From NCBI GenBank assembly GCA_949825025.1, contig OX463780.1, positions 46,790,979 to 46,854,978 on the forward strand: a DNA stretch of 64,000 bases, written 5' to 3'. Positions 1 through 14,156 of this stretch are shown here, piece after piece. The stretch comes from Siphlonurus alternatus (Eukaryota; Arthropoda; Insecta; Ephemeroptera; Siphlonuridae). Position 1 is the first letter of the stretch; the number at the start of each line of letters is the position of its first letter. A model generated the notes under the pieces. That model ran no database searches. It was not told the DNA's origin and worked only from the letters and a program-made list of their open reading frames with translations. The position numbers and the translations under genes are program-made.

Positions 1-2211
1 TATGTCATTTAATTTATTAAACAAAAAAAATACCAACAAATATAGATTAAATACAAATTATCAAACTTCATCATTCATAAAAAAAATATAACATATATTG
101 ATTTTATTTTTATTTTAAGAAAATCGTGTATGCATCATAGTGAAGTTTTTAGAAATCCAATAATATTAAAAATCAATAGAGCGTTGCTAAGGCAGGCGTT
201 GCTAGGTAACTTCAACGTGCTGCAGGTATTAAGACAGTGTTGCATTGACGTCTATTTATTTACACGTGAAGTAGGTAGCTGGAGGTGGGCGGGGCATCTT
301 CAGTATTACCAGCGGCGCTTGAGAAGAAAAACCACGCCAAGGTTTATTGCTTTTTAATTAAGGGTAGAGGGAAATGATTTTATGCAAAGAATGTTTTATA
401 CATAGTGGTTACATTTAAAGAGTCATATAAAAAAAATATATAGACCACCCATAGAGAAAGGTTGTTATAATGTGTTTCATTTTTATGACTTAAAAATGCA
501 GTTTTAAGTATCTAAAATACGTGAGGGTTTTTTGTAGTATAGTATGTAAAAAAAATATAAAATATATATTTTATTTTCTCTTTAGAACTGGAATCAGGTA
601 TTTTAGAAAAAACAAACAAGAATTTCTAGTAAATTGAATAAGAAATCAGTTGACAGTAAAAAGTGAGAACTTTTCAAAATAATATTCTTTATTTAATAAT
701 GATCAGTATGCTGTAATTTCATTATTTATTCGGAAAAAAAACAAAAAAGGATTTGAATAAATTTAATCATTCGGTTTTATAATTTGAAAATTTTACGTAA
801 AAAATATTTTTCTAACATATTTTTTCTAAAAAGTTACTGCATGACTGCTTGCAATTGAAAATTAAAAGAGAAAAAAAAATATCTTCAATTTACATCAGCT
901 ATATAAGAAACTGTATGCATTGCAGCTTCAAAATATAAATTCGTCTAAAAAACTGATTTCAAGTTCAAGTTCCGACGTAAATAGAAAGTCCCCTTTGTTT
1001 ACCCCTCGTATTAGGGGTGATTACGACTTGATCCCCCGTATGTTTGACCAGCTCTTGTCCCGCATCAATCGCTCTTATCTCAGTTCACATCAAGCGGACA
1101 GGAGAAGTGCATGCGTGCAGTCAGAGTGCATGTTATATAGTGAGGCTCAAGCTGTGAGGAACTGCAGCAGTTTGTCGTCTGAGGTCAATAACTGTGTGAC
1201 ACTATTGTCCAATGTCAGTAAATACAGTAAGTTCATATTACACCTCGTTACAGTACAATTCAACTCTCTGCTCTGTTGATGAGCGTTATCATAATGTAGT
1301 TATATGGAGAAATGGGGAACTAAATCTCTTTGTCTTATAAAGCTATAGCAAATCAAGCAGTTCATGTTATTTCATAGGTGCACCTGAGACAATTTCTTTG
1401 AACAACAGTGTACATGTTGTCTTCATTAAATGTGTCCTCTTTACAGTAACATTTTATAAAAAAATAAACTTTATGTTGCTGGAAAATCAAATTATTTTGA
1501 TTAAAGAAAATTTACGTGATTGAATGTTTATTGTAAGTCACTATTGTTGCGGTACAAAAATGTATAATTTTTTATATAAAATCGTGACATGCTATACTGT
1601 GATCTCACTAATGAGGTACTACAAACCTCTGATGTTCAATCTTATTAGGACACATTATAATCTGACAGATCGCGTGATCCATTAGCTCATTGGTTATATT
1701 TATACGTTGGTGGGGTGTCAGGCAGCTGTATTGCATGATAGTGATAGAAACGAATGATAAAACTCATCAATTCCAGCATAAAAAGTTTCCTGATCATATA
1801 TAGCATGATGATTTACTATATATACTTACTTATTATGATTTTAATCAAAGTTTTTTTCAGTAATGAAAAAGAATCAATAATAGAATGACTCATTCATATT
1901 TTTAAATTAGTTTTTATGTTCTGATGAGGTGTATAAGACATCACTCAATACTGAGTGAATGATATTATGTTATATAGATATAGGTGTCGAAAGTAATAAA
2001 GGGATATGTCTATTTATAAATATGAAAAAAAACTAGATAGTCATACTAAATATATAAACATTATAAAGTATATATTTCTGCTTTTCCATGTTCTTGTTTA
2101 ATTAGGTGAATAGACACTGTATAGTGATTTGGTTGTTTTTGCAGCCGTTTCTATTTGCCCCATAGGCTCACATGTTTCTATCTTTTATTGTATTTTCAGC
2201 CAATGAAAGAT
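1..2211. other. AT-rich noncoding stretch
   Basis: No convincing exon is seen. A GC-richer patch at 990-1220 carries a 119-codon open frame (920-1279, +) with no recognisable domain and no good splice pair. An X-box-like site lies near 198-210. The rest is low-complexity AT sequence. Confidence 0.5.
198..210 (+). promoter_or_regulatory. X-box-like site (RFX motif)
   Basis: GTTGCTAGGTAAC fits the RFX X-box pattern of two half sites around a one-base spacer. A related half site, GTTGCTAAGG, lies about 15 bases upstream. No gene start is recognised nearby, so function is inferred from the motif alone. Confidence 0.3.
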
Positions 2212-2215
2212 TTAA

Positions 2216-2306
<91 letters not shown>

Positions 2307-2308
2307 AC
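2212..2308. repeat. (AAAT)n microsatellite
   Basis: About 24 uninterrupted AAAT units are visible. Confidence 0.97.
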
Positions 2309-2420
2309 ATTACTATATCGCATGAGGTACAGTTTGCTTATTTAAAACTTTTACACTGGCAGTGGATGACTCATCTACAAGCAAGCAGATGGGCCAAATG
2401 GAAGGCCGAGAGAACACGTA

Positions 2421-2542
2421 GATAAAGTCGTCTCCACTTATCTTTGGTTTGACGTCATAAACCTTTTCCTTTGTTCTCCAATACAATACTAATGGGAGGG
2501 TCGTGTGACGTCAAACCAACGGTAAGTGGGGACGATTTTATC
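2421..2542. mobile_element. Short palindromic MITE, family with AAGTCGTCTCCAC ends, copy 1
   Basis: The ends are inverted repeats: GATAAAGTCGTCTCCACTTA on the left pairs with TAAGTGGGGACGATTTTATC on the right. Each arm also carries a TGACGTCA-like core (TTTGACGTCA, TGACGTCAAA). Related copies lie at 39588-39693 and 44581-44694. It has no coding capacity and is a non-autonomous DNA element by structure. Confidence 0.8.
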
Positions 2543-5185
2543 GTAACTCGATTACTACTAATTAATGCAATGAAGGTGGCATTAAGAAAGAAAATAAAAG
2601 AGCATACTACTGGCTACAATAGATCTATTGATGTAAAAAAATTTATAACAATCTATATGTATACATGCGGCTATTATGAATATTTTCATATGGATGCAAT
2701 ATATTATCATATTATATCATATGCATTATAGTTCTACTTGTAAAATAATTTTTAAATCACCATTATAGAACCGTCCACTCTTAGCAGAAGTTTCCACAGT
2801 TCTTTTACTGACAAGACTGGTCCAGATGTGAGGTACAGTATAAATCCCGTTTGTTTTATAGAAGTCTGATAAACAATGAATTTGTTCACTTTGAAAGGTT
2901 CACTTCATTGAAGAAAGTGCTTGCGACGAGAGATCTCTCACCATCACGTTCCCACGCACTCATGCGAGTTCCCATTCATCTCCTCGCTGCTCGGTCAGGT
3001 CTAACCGTACAACAGTTTAATTTTAGATTAGATTATGACACAGGCAGACAAAGATGGAATTTTTAAAAAAAATATTAAGTTTAACTAAATATTAAAAATA
3101 TACAAAGAAAATGAAAATCGTTTTTAAGTTGGTACAGATCCATATATATTTATATAGACAATTAGTAATCTCCATGTCTTATTGGCTAATATTTCAGAAT
3201 CCATGTTTCCTGCTAACACTGCATGAGGAGTTATTTGATAATTTTTTTGTTATTATTTGTCTGTTTTGTTTTTCTGTTATTATTGACGTACTTTCAAATT
3301 ATCTGTTTTTAAATATCCATGGATTCTGACGTGTTTATAATATTGTTCTACAATCGAAAAGTAATAAAATAATTATGAATTATGAGCGACAGTGGCGCTA
3401 CTCTCGGTAAAAATGGAACTTTCTGAAATCTTACAGTCGATTTTCTGGCCATCAGTCTCTGGCATGTATTATGAGAGACTGCAGCCATATATGGTACATG
3501 TTAATATATTTTGATTGCGACAATGAATCACCAAAAAACTAAATCACCTGATGTGCTGTGTTTGACAGCCATTAAGCACTGGCCTTCTGACTCCAATTTA
3601 ATGTAATATACGCTGTACCTACATTTTACTGCATGTATATTTTCCAATTAAGAAAAAAATTCATGCAGTTGATGGCCATATTATCACGTTTATAACAAGT
3701 ACAAGCTTTTCTTATATAGCTTGGAGTTTTACGTGAGACGCTCCATATCATCTCATCTCATAAACCGGTACACAACACTCCTCCTCGCTAAGACACGCAG
3801 CATCTCTGAGATGTTCCTCATATTACACGCACAGCATCTTCTTGCTGGACCAAAGGAACCGGTACAGAGTGCGATCTTCATTCAAGCAAGCAGGCCGCAC
3901 CTCAAACTTTGTTATAAAAGGAATGGTAGAGAAGGTGGTAACATAGTAATATATCTTTGGAAAAATACCATCAACTATATATGTATTAAATAGTTGATGG
4001 AAATACACGCATATTTCCTCTATGTTATTTCATTACATATGCATAACAAATAAACTATATAATACTAATCAGACCCCTCAGAGCTTGATCACAGATAGAA
4101 AACACTCTACAAATTTAATGTTTATCATTCTCTCCACACCTCCACAGTAAATTTGTTAGTTAAGCCAAAAGAACAAACAGACAAATACTTTAGAAATCAG
4201 CATATTATTAATTTTTTGAGAGGCCTGGTAAAATTTTAATATTCAAAACTTTTTCTTTCTTACAATACTGTTAAAATTATTTGGTTTGATTAAAATTTAT
4301 TTATCAAGCATGAGGCTTCATAGAATATGGTTTTTATTTGTTAACTTCAAATTTTTTTAAATCTTTTAAAATAGACCCTTTTTAAATATGAACCATTAAA
4401 AAAAATCAGTTGAAAATTTTGACCCGCATATTTTTTGGGGTTAAGTTAAAATTAAGAGTATGACTAAAGTTCGATGAATATACATTAAAAATAAGCATAA
4501 TGTTCCTATCGTGGTAAAAAAAAATGGGCACTTCAATTTTTCACCAGCACTTTTATCAGATTGACACTATTTCAATTGAATAGTATTAAATTTCAATATA
4601 CAACCTCAATTCACACGTTTACTTCCTTTTATTTACGACTCCCTCTGTATACCTTAATGTATTGAATCGTCTCTTATATGGCGTACATAAAGTGGTGCGA
4701 AATATCGCCGAGGCTGCTCGGGAGCACGGCTCGAGGTCGAAACGTTTTGTGTCTTCACCCTTGCCCACCATTGTGATGGTGAGAAGTGAGGCGAATAAAT
4801 TTGGCGACCTTTTCGCCTGCGTGGGAGAAGATCTCAACGCACGGTTCTGATGTGCACAAATGTTCATCGTTCACAGAAATTCGATATATTTCATATATTG
4901 AAAATGGTCAAGATCTTATCTGCTTTATAAATTGATTGTAAACTTATAGTAAATTTCAACATACTAGATTTCGACATATTATCGAAAATCGCCAATTTCT
5001 TTTTGTGTTATATAAATTATTTGCATACATCGATTCCATAATTGATAATAAATTAATAATTAGATTTATTAGTAATAACACGTAATAAATATACTTACAT
5101 TGCACCCATATTCACAGTTTATAATTATGTAACTGCAATGAATCTCTAATATATATTTTCATCATCACCATTTTAATTAAACTAA
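2543..5185. other. Noncoding stretch with small open frames
   Basis: Mostly AT-rich. Patches at 2930-3060 and 3730-3920 are GC-richer but have no recognisable product. The patch at 4662-4850 is open on both strands; on + it encodes a peptide reading RNIAEAAREHGSRSK, and a GTGAGA donor-like site falls at about 4779. I see no good acceptor upstream, so no exon is called. Confidence 0.4.
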
Positions 5186-5396
5186 AATATATCGTCCCTT
5201 GTTCGCAAGGATTTTGTATATAAACTTGAGGTTATATATACAAAATCCCTGCATGATTGTGCGCAATAATGAGCTATCTGCTATTTCAAGTATAAGAGCA
5301 ACAATGAGCTTTATTTTATGTTTATTTTCAGCTCTTAATTGCGCTCACCTGATATAGCAGATAACTCATTATTGCGAACGAAAGACGGTATATGTA
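5186..5396. mobile_element. Palindromic repeat element, CGTCCCTTGTTCGCAA-ended, copy 1
   Basis: The left end (CGTCCCTTGTTCGCAA) is an imperfect inverted repeat of the right end (ATTGCGAACGAAAGACGG). Internal blocks such as CAATAATGAGCTATCTGCTAT recur inverted as ATAGCAGATAACTCATTATTG. A diverged relative lies at 59500-59722. No protein is encoded. Confidence 0.6.
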
Positions 5397-6275
5397 GCCA
5401 AATATAGCTGTATACTGTATTATAATTTCACACAACAATGTACGAGTAATCAGAAGTACTATTGTTAAAATAATGCAAATAAAATCATTACAATGACTTA
5501 AATATGATATCATTGCATGTATGTATGAGACCATCCAATGGTATATTTTCAATCATTAATATTCTTCACTTGATAAAATACTAGTAGTTTATTTTAGAAC
5601 AATAGGATTCATATTATTTATTCGTAGCTGTCTATATTTTGACAGTATATTATGAATTGACACGAGTTAAAAATCATCAACCAATGTTTACTTTCAAATT
5701 TAATACTATTTTTATAACCAAGTCTCAAGTTAATTGTATGCTCCTCGCCTATATGTAAGCAAGCCTTATTATATCTCAAGCCATACAAAAGTTGACGTGA
5801 TCATAATATGAATCCCGGCACCTCATTTTTTTCACTCCATTGTCTTGCTATACGAGCGGAGGGAAACAAAAGTTAGACAAAGCGCTCTTATATATTGTAA
5901 GTTATATACTCTGATGTCTAAGATGAAACTTGGGAGTGACGAATTAACGAACAAGTAACCAATCAACACCTTATAGTTAATGTGAGTACACACATGGGCA
6001 GTAAAATCTGGACAACAAATAATTATTATATTCCTGGATAAAGCTGAAATTCTAGTGATAATTTGAACAGTTTAATATACAAATTTACATTTCTTTTAAA
6101 TAAATAATAACAAAAAATGGTTTTCGAACTGTTGTTATGAACTCATTCCATTGGTCAGTGTAACGAAGAACTTCACTAGCCGAACTATTCCCGAATATAC
6201 ACATTATACACGTCAAAGATCAAGTTGAATATTATGGCCAGTCTTGCTCCTACTCCTTTTGGCATTAACCAATCG

Positions 6276-6621
6276 TTAAAGGGATACAGGCCTCAAATTA
6301 CAAATTAGAGAGACATTAAGTGTTGTTCGAGTTTATAATAAACATTCGTATTATTTTTACATGCGCGCGGTGCGTCTGTGCGAAGTCGCGCTACAAAGAA
6401 AGTCCTTGCTGACGTCACAACTCACAGCTAGCACCGATTAGCATTGAGTTGTGACGTCATCAAGGACTTCATGACGTCATCAAGGACTAAATTTCTTACT
6501 TTGAACTGCGACTTCGCACGGATGCATCACGCGTGGAAAAAAATGATGCGAATGTTGATTATTTACTCTAAACCCACTTGGTGACTATCTAATTTGTATT
6601 TTGAGGCCTGTATGCCTTTAA
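6276..6621 (+). mobile_element. 346-bp palindromic MITE, TTAAAGG-ended, copy 1
   Basis: Terminal inverted repeats begin TTAAAGGGATACAGGCCTCA and end TGAGGCCTGTATGCCTTTAA. Inner arms carry TGACGTCA cores and GCGAAGTCGC/GCGACTTCGC. A second copy of exactly the same length sits at 33187-33532 in the opposite orientation. TTAA at the ends suggests a TTAA-targeting superfamily such as piggyBac, but this is inference. It has no coding capacity. Confidence 0.85.
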
Positions 6622-8619
6622 GAGTGCATGTTGAATTAAATTTAGTTCTGATTTTTTTATTATATTTTAAGTTTGTAAATCATACCCTCTATTCCCTATA
6701 TTTCTATTTATATTATTTTTTTATTTTCAACATACACATGGACCAATAGTGAAGAGTTTTTTCCCGTAAAACACTGATATGATTAGCACTTGAAAACAAA
6801 CAAAAAAGAGGTCCATTTTGTATTGTCCATGTGTGTACTACATGTGGGGCGCGCCTTCGGTCAAGTGGTAATTCAAGGCGACGTACGCCCTCATGTCGTA
6901 TCCTCCCGCCCATGCAGGGTCAGGAACTCTTCACAGCTTCTCAGAAATCAGATAATAATAAAATGCATCCATCCCACACACAAGTTTATTATAAAAACAT
7001 AAGTTTTTTTTGTAAACTATTTCATGTGTCAACTTAAGTACATGCATGACGTTATATATTTTTTATTATTTACAACTTTTTAGGATAAGATTGTTTTTAT
7101 AAACGTCCTGAATGATAAAAAAAAAAATAAAAAAATATCGTAAAAATATTATTATTTTACATTTGTCGTAAAATTTTAGTGTAAAAGTTTTGAATTTTTT
7201 AGTTTTTTACTTCCTAGACATGATGTAAAGAAGAGAATAAAAAATTCATTTAAATAATATGATCAAATTTCAAAGTTGTATTATACATATGCAATTTGTT
7301 CATAAATATGTACATATTTTTAAATTCATATTCACTCAAAAATGTTTTGTGTTCTATGTTACCATGCAGAGACTTCTGCGTCTTATGGTCAGAAATTACT
7401 AAAAATTTTGGAGCTTCACAAAATTCACGACAGTGGCGCTTCATACCGTCCCCAGACCTCTTGGAGCTCTGAAAAATTTGTCAATTTTCTAGCCATAAGA
7501 CATCTTGGAGATCTCTGATGAGCTGCTGTATATGATAACATACAATGATAAATCTATATAATCAACATCAATTTATTATTATAGGAATCGAACTACTGAC
7601 TTTTATTTACTATAGTTTCTATATGATGCACATAACTGCAGCTGTCTAAGCTATCAAATAGGAACAGTAAACAGCAGGGTATGGCAGACGGCACTAAGCA
7701 ATAAAACATTAATCTTCCCCCAAAAAATAGCATCAGTTATCATATGCAGACACCTTAAAAAAATAAAAATATATTTATAAAAAGCTGCATGTCTTTTTAT
7801 ATTTATATTTGACTTATTTTTTTCTCTTATCTAGATATAAAATATAAAGTGAGCTCGTGCCAAGAATTGTTGCTGTAAAATGCAGAAATACCATAAGAAT
7901 AGAGGAGGGAAAGAGAGAGTGAAGGAAAAGTTATAAATTTTTTTAAAACTTTTTACGATGTTAAAAATTAAACAGAGTAGGGCCAACAAAACGTTTTCAC
8001 CTGGACTGTATTATACCTGGAGGTATGCTGGTGAAGGGGAAAAAAGATCGCTCGAATTGTTTGGGATGCGCCGGCTGCGCGCTGCCACTTCTGACACTCA
8101 AATTCATTTGTCACGGTCTCGAAATAATCGCGCCTGGGTGCAGAGGTGGTCCTTCGTGGCTCACGCTGACCACCCTCTGCCCAGGTAACCCTGAAGCAAG
8201 GTAGATAGAGGGGGAGGTAATACAAAGGTGCTAAATGGATTAAGTCAATGGTAGAAAGAATTGAAGTGCCATGCCCACTTCAGAAACTAGATTTTTTATT
8301 TTCACATGCAAAATTACAATTGTTACGCCTAATTTTAGCAAGAAGACTTATTTAAAGGTGATAATTTTTCAGTTTTCTTTCAAGTTATATTTTTAAAACC
8401 TTGTTTTAAGAATTTCATGAAACCGGCATATTTATGATTTTTTGGCATTGCGTGTGAATGTATCATTGTGCCATGCGAATTGACGAATGTTGATTGGATT
8501 CTCCAATTATTATTATGTCTTAACTTGAGCTATAATTTAAATAAATAATGCTTAGATAACTTTTCACTGTTAGTTTTCCAATGAGAATTATGGTTTATTA
8601 ATTTTTATACCTGAAAGTA
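6622..8619. other. Noncoding stretch
   Basis: AT-rich. GC-richer patches at 6830-6930 and 8010-8190 are open on both strands but show no domain and no convincing splice borders. I see nothing else in it. Confidence 0.4.
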
Positions 8620-8622
8620 TAT

Positions 8623-8709
<87 letters not shown>

Positions 8710-8712
8710 TTT
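8620..8712. repeat. (ATTT)n microsatellite
   Basis: About 23 ATTT units, almost pure. It is the reverse complement of the AAAT tract 280 bases downstream. Confidence 0.97.
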
Positions 8713-8993
8713 CACCCAAAGTACAACTACAAACTATATTACAAAAATTAGGGTGCGGATTGCAACAAAGCACCGATGGCACTATTTCACTAAAAAGTGG
8801 TTACAATCCTTTATATAATAACTACTGAAAAAAAACAATCATTAGCTGTAAGCTTGTGTCAAAATAAATGTGTAATCATAAATATTTTTACAAATATAGT
8901 GTTTTTTTAAAACACTAGGAACGAATCTTGCAAGACTTTCCCATCTGCTTGTTATAATTTCGAGTGCACACATGGTGTCAAATGTATAAAATC

Positions 8994-9191
<198 letters not shown>

Positions 9192-10548
9192 ATAATAATG
9201 GTTACAATATGGATAATTATTGTCATCTTTCTCTTTTCACACTTGCATTTAGTAAATTTAGTTACATTTTTTTTTTCTTCTCTAACAGATTTTTGTCTTT
9301 TTTTTTTTCCTGGAGAACTTTGGATCCAATAGCAAGTAAAATCTTGATTCAGTAAATATACGGGCACTAGCATATTAAGTTAATAAAAAAAAGGCTACTC
9401 GCAGGAGGTATGCATAAAATAACTACAAAACGTGCATGCCCATAGGTTTACATGTCAGCAATCATAAAGGTCAAGTGCACACCAGCACCCTAAAGAATCT
9501 AAAGACCCCAGTACCATTTCCAGATTTGTCTATTATATATATTATATGCCTAACATATAATATACGTATAATTTCATAAAAAAAATTGCAACTGAGACCA
9601 TAAGAGATGCACGTCCGTGTCGTCTTATGGCTATATATCTTATGGCAAGTGGGATGCAGTGCAATGTTATTCATTCTGTAATTTTCTTGAGTATTTTGAT
9701 TACTCCCTATTAATTAATTTCCGTGCTACCTGCCTGCTTATCCTAACCGTGGTAAGGCACTCACATGTATATGTATGCTCTGGAACGGACCCGCCCATAG
9801 ACCGGAGTATGTTATGAGATGCAGGTATGCAGCAGGTAAGTCCTGGGCTACGTTGCCATACCGTACCATTCAACAGAATGAATGATAAATCAAAACAAGA
9901 CGCACTAAATAATGATTATCATAATTTACTTCAGCGTTTGTAGTGGTTGGTATTTTCTAAATAATAATTCATATGACAAGCTTATTTGTCACTTTAGAAA
10001 GTTATATTGTATTATTTTTATTTGTTATTAACAATAGAACAATAATATTCCATTATATGACATTAAAAATTATTACTTGAATTAAAGTACTATATTAATA
10101 ATAATGTAGCGGTGATATCAAAAGAATTGCAATGTAAATAAAAGCTGGGAAATTGCAATGAAGTAGGCATTATTTAATATTGTATAGATAAATAAACAAA
10201 ACATTTTAAATTAATTGCGCTTTTTTAAATAAAAGTGTCAGTGTATAGAATTTCTGGCACTTTATAATTAATGCAATGATAATGCTACAATTTCAGTGTT
10301 TAATTAAAAATTAGGAGAAAATTATGATTTTGAAACTGCTAACAGGTTATTTTTTTTTGTTCTTTTGTTTATGAACTATTGTCATTTTTTGAGTGCATGG
10401 ATTTGAAAATAAAACTTTGAGCTTGACGTGTGAAAATTTCACCCCATAGGTGGGGTGAATAAAATTAAATCATTTTTAATTACTTGCTGTTTTTATCAAT
10501 GATAATTTGGACACAATTACGAAATAATATCTATATTTTCCACCATTT

Positions 10549-10608
<60 letters not shown>

Positions 10609-13165
10609 CATGTAAATGCATATATAATATACAAACTTATAATATTCAAACATATAATATACAAAATATAGAAAAGTGTGTTTTACGCAGTATCACGCTC
10701 ATAATACGTTATGCTGTATAGTATAAATATAAAAATATGATATAACATGATCATATTTTTTAACATAAATTAAACCCCAATCGACGTTTAATAGGATCGT
10801 AAAATTGTTAAAATTATACAGTTTTTTATCTTTATCCTAAATATAAGTTAAAATAAATTGTTTTGTTTTGCGAGTACTTCGACCGACATGTAAATACACG
10901 TCTTGTAATGTAGCAATGAAGATGCTAGGGGCTAAACGCTTGATGTTGTTGCGTATACCATGTACGGCCAGTTGTTGCTGGGCTGCGGGTAGACTGCTTT
11001 GAATATATTACTCGTATAACTCATGCATGGGAAATATATGGGTCTACGTTGTACCATGGTCCAGCTTTTGAATAACCCGAGGCTGGGATATGGAATGGAA
11101 AATCCGTCCTGAAGATTTGCTCTTGGGAGTTAGTCATACTTGTTGTGTATTATTTTTTTAAAATTACTTCATTTCTGTAAATAAAAAAAGAGCATCAAAG
11201 ATATTGATATCTAAACTGCGGCTATATAAAAAAAGTTTTAAATTTCTTAATATATCATAGAAAAACCAGATGTTATGAACTTTTGATGATGCCGCATATA
11301 TGATACGTTACCGTAGTAAGAATAAAATATTATATAAATAACTATAAGAGCTCTGAAGTTGTTGTAAATATCATGAAAACATAAATCGATTCGATTATCA
11401 TCTTATCTATGTTTCAATATTTATGTTTCGTGACGATGTATCGATGTTTACCTTCGATAGATGTCCAGATTTCATTGTGTCGTGACCTCTACTGTTTGGG
11501 GACAACCCTCTCGGTGACCACGCCCCTCTGTAAGCTGCTTTGTTTCAACGTAATCGGAGGTTCAACTTTTATGTGCATGACGGCGTGTTTCCATTACGTA
11601 AGATTTGAAGATGCTACATGCTAAAGAAACATTTATTTTCTTCTCCAATCGAGAATTTCCGATTTTGCGAATTGTTGTGTATATCATGGATATTGCTAAA
11701 TTTGCAGTACATATTATATTCACATTGCATGGTAAAAATACTGAAAATATCGCATGAACTTGTATATAAGGTAGCTTTGGAGTTTTGCATGTTTTTAGGC
11801 GTTACCACTCTGTCTATAGAGGCGTGGTGAACCAATATTCTTTTGATAGATTGAGCGCTCATCTTAACTCCCCCGAAAACGCAACTCTGCATTTCTCTGT
11901 CTATTGAACTGCACGTGAGGCAGGAGTAAAGTTCGTGATGTCTGGAGGTTTAAATATAAATATGATATGCATGATAAATAAGTTTATATTGTCATTTAGT
12001 AATTTAATATGAAGTTGAAAATTTTGTAAAATTATAATTATGTATACTAGTTTCATGTTCTCAAACCCTATAAATTTAGGCAATAATGATAAATTTTGTA
12101 TGCCAGTTTTAACAGATCCTAAAAAGAACTTTATTATTTTGCAAGCTGTTTAGTAAACATTTAATTAGGTGACCTTCTGTATAATTATTCACTGCAACGC
12201 ACATGGCAAGCTGTTGTCATGTTGATCAGCTGATTGTTGTGACTGACAGTTTTGGACCACGCCCCCACCCACTACAGAATGATAACGAGGCTGGGAACCT
12301 CCGAGATATGTTGCAAGCACACTGCAGTATATACTGCAACCTTTTAACAACTTAATTGAGGGAGCTGGCCCATAAAATTATGTAAATGTCAACAATTTGC
12401 TCAAGGAGATGTCACATAAAGAAAAGAAATTGCAGCATCATGCATGTATTATTAATCTAATTTGACCTTTGTTGCAGCAATGTTATACTGCTCTATTGTT
12501 GAAAATATGTTTTTATAATTATACTTTTCCTTGTAAAAAATTAATTTTTTACGTTTTAAGACATCCAATGGTTTTCAAGTTCTCAAATATTACTTGATTG
12601 ATCCGTACTATTCTCATGTAAATAAATATTATACGTAATTTTCAAACAAATTACCATAATCCCTCAATAAAGGATATAATCCCTCATTGAAATTAGAAAT
12701 TACTATAAAGCGAGTTGGTAAAATCTCAACCAGTGCTAAAATTTCTGCTCATACATGATCTACTCTCATGCAACACTCGTTAGTTCCACGGGGCAGGCAG
12801 GAAGCGCGAGGTCTCAAGTTGCCGCTGCCGGTCCCATTCACGAGATCACGTCAATGTAGAGGAAGCCGCCGCGAGTTATGAATATCGTCACGGAAATCAA
12901 AGACACCTGGATATGTCAGTGGTGACACAGGATACAAGCCCCGTGTGTGTTTTTAATTTTTTAATTTTTGTTTTAATTACCAATTTTGTAAAAACAAAAA
13001 GGCATCAGTATTTTTTTTTAATGGTGAATACGAACTGTATCGCCGCGTATATCTGCATGTGGCAAACAAAAAAAGTGTATAATATATTTAATTATTTATA
13101 AACAGACGATGTGGAAGAATGGTCAGAAAATGGTCATTTATGTTGGCAAAATCGGCTTGCTTGAT
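9192..13165. other. Noncoding stretch
   Basis: AT-rich with an (AT)n tract at 10553-10607. Patches of mixed composition at 9720-9870, 10910-11110, 11400-11620, 12190-12320 and 12780-12910 might be conserved noncoding or regulatory DNA. None has an exon I can support. Confidence 0.4.
10553..10607. repeat. (AT)n microsatellite
   Basis: About 27 AT dinucleotides. Confidence 0.97.
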
Positions 13166-13505
13166 AAATGGACAATATACATTAAAAATTTTTATTGCAG
13201 AAATGAATAGAGGGTATTACCAAATTATGCTACTCTGAATTTTTTCAGATTTTTTTGAAACCCAGAACTATATTTTTAAATAATTATTGAAAGTGCGGCC
13301 ACACCCCCTGGAGGCGTCAATAGGCATCCAGTCTCTATCCTTTTTATTAAGAATTCAGAGGTGCCAACTGAAATCACAGGACTTTCAATAATTATTTAAA
13401 AATAGTTCCGGGTCTCAAAAAAATCTGAAAAAACTCAGAGTAGCATAATTTGGTACCCTCTATTCAATTCTGCAATATTTTTTTTTCATGTATGTTGTCC
13501 ATTAA
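13166..13505 (+). mobile_element. Palindromic MITE, TGGACAA...TATTGCAG family, copy 1
   Basis: The left arm runs through AATGGACAATATACAT, TATTGCAG and AATAGAGGGTA. The right arm repeats these inverted (TACCCTCTATTCAA, CTGCAATA, ATGTATGTTGTCCATT). An asymmetric centre contains GAAAGTGCGGCCACACCCCC. A second copy in the same orientation lies at 32428-32755. No protein is encoded. Confidence 0.85.
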
Positions 13506-14156
13506 AGGGAAGGTTGATAAGTGATGAAAGCTGAAATGAAAAGTATCGGTGCGCTCAGTGGAATAAGTTCATTTTCTTATTACATCTCATCAGTACAGAG
13601 TCCAAGCAATCGATGATTTGATCGGCGCTAAAATTTTAAATCCGCGCCCTTTAACTTAGAACAATCATAATTAATCAATTAAGTGACCTGTGGCAATTCA
13701 TTTCTTTTAAACTATAATATATTTTTTTTTTTACTATTAATTTATAACACTTTAGCAATCGTGTGTTGATATTTTATTTATTAATTCATAATACACAGCA
13801 GGAGACATAATTATTTCACAATTTACTGCGCTATAATAATTTATTTTCTCTCGTATAATTGTTTCTGTAATTTTAATCTCAAAATTACATCTTAAAATTC
13901 TTAATTTTCAACACGTTTCGTCAATGTGGTAGAGAATACATTATTTTAACCTGCAATTATTAATTGAAATCATATCACGTATTCTATAATACAAAATAAC
14001 ATACCGTGTCTAAATAAATTTCTATTATACACGCGGCATAATTCATCTTTTTTTTATATTATAATTTTATGAAAGTATAATTAATTATAATTATTAATAT
14101 TAAACCTATCGTTTTAGCTTAAGGTGAATTTTAATATATGTAATTGAGTTTCCTTT
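13506..14156 (+). other. Possible 5' UTR/promoter of the retrotransposon plus flank
   Basis: AT-rich sequence directly upstream of ORF1. The retrotransposon's 5' end cannot be fixed: I found no copy of the bases after its 3' tail (CCATGGGTTA) that would mark a target duplication. Confidence 0.3.

Noticed and set aside
4619..4867. Overlapping ORFs on both strands at a GC-rich patch
   Set aside because: No acceptor on + and no domain on either strand; noted in the region entry only.
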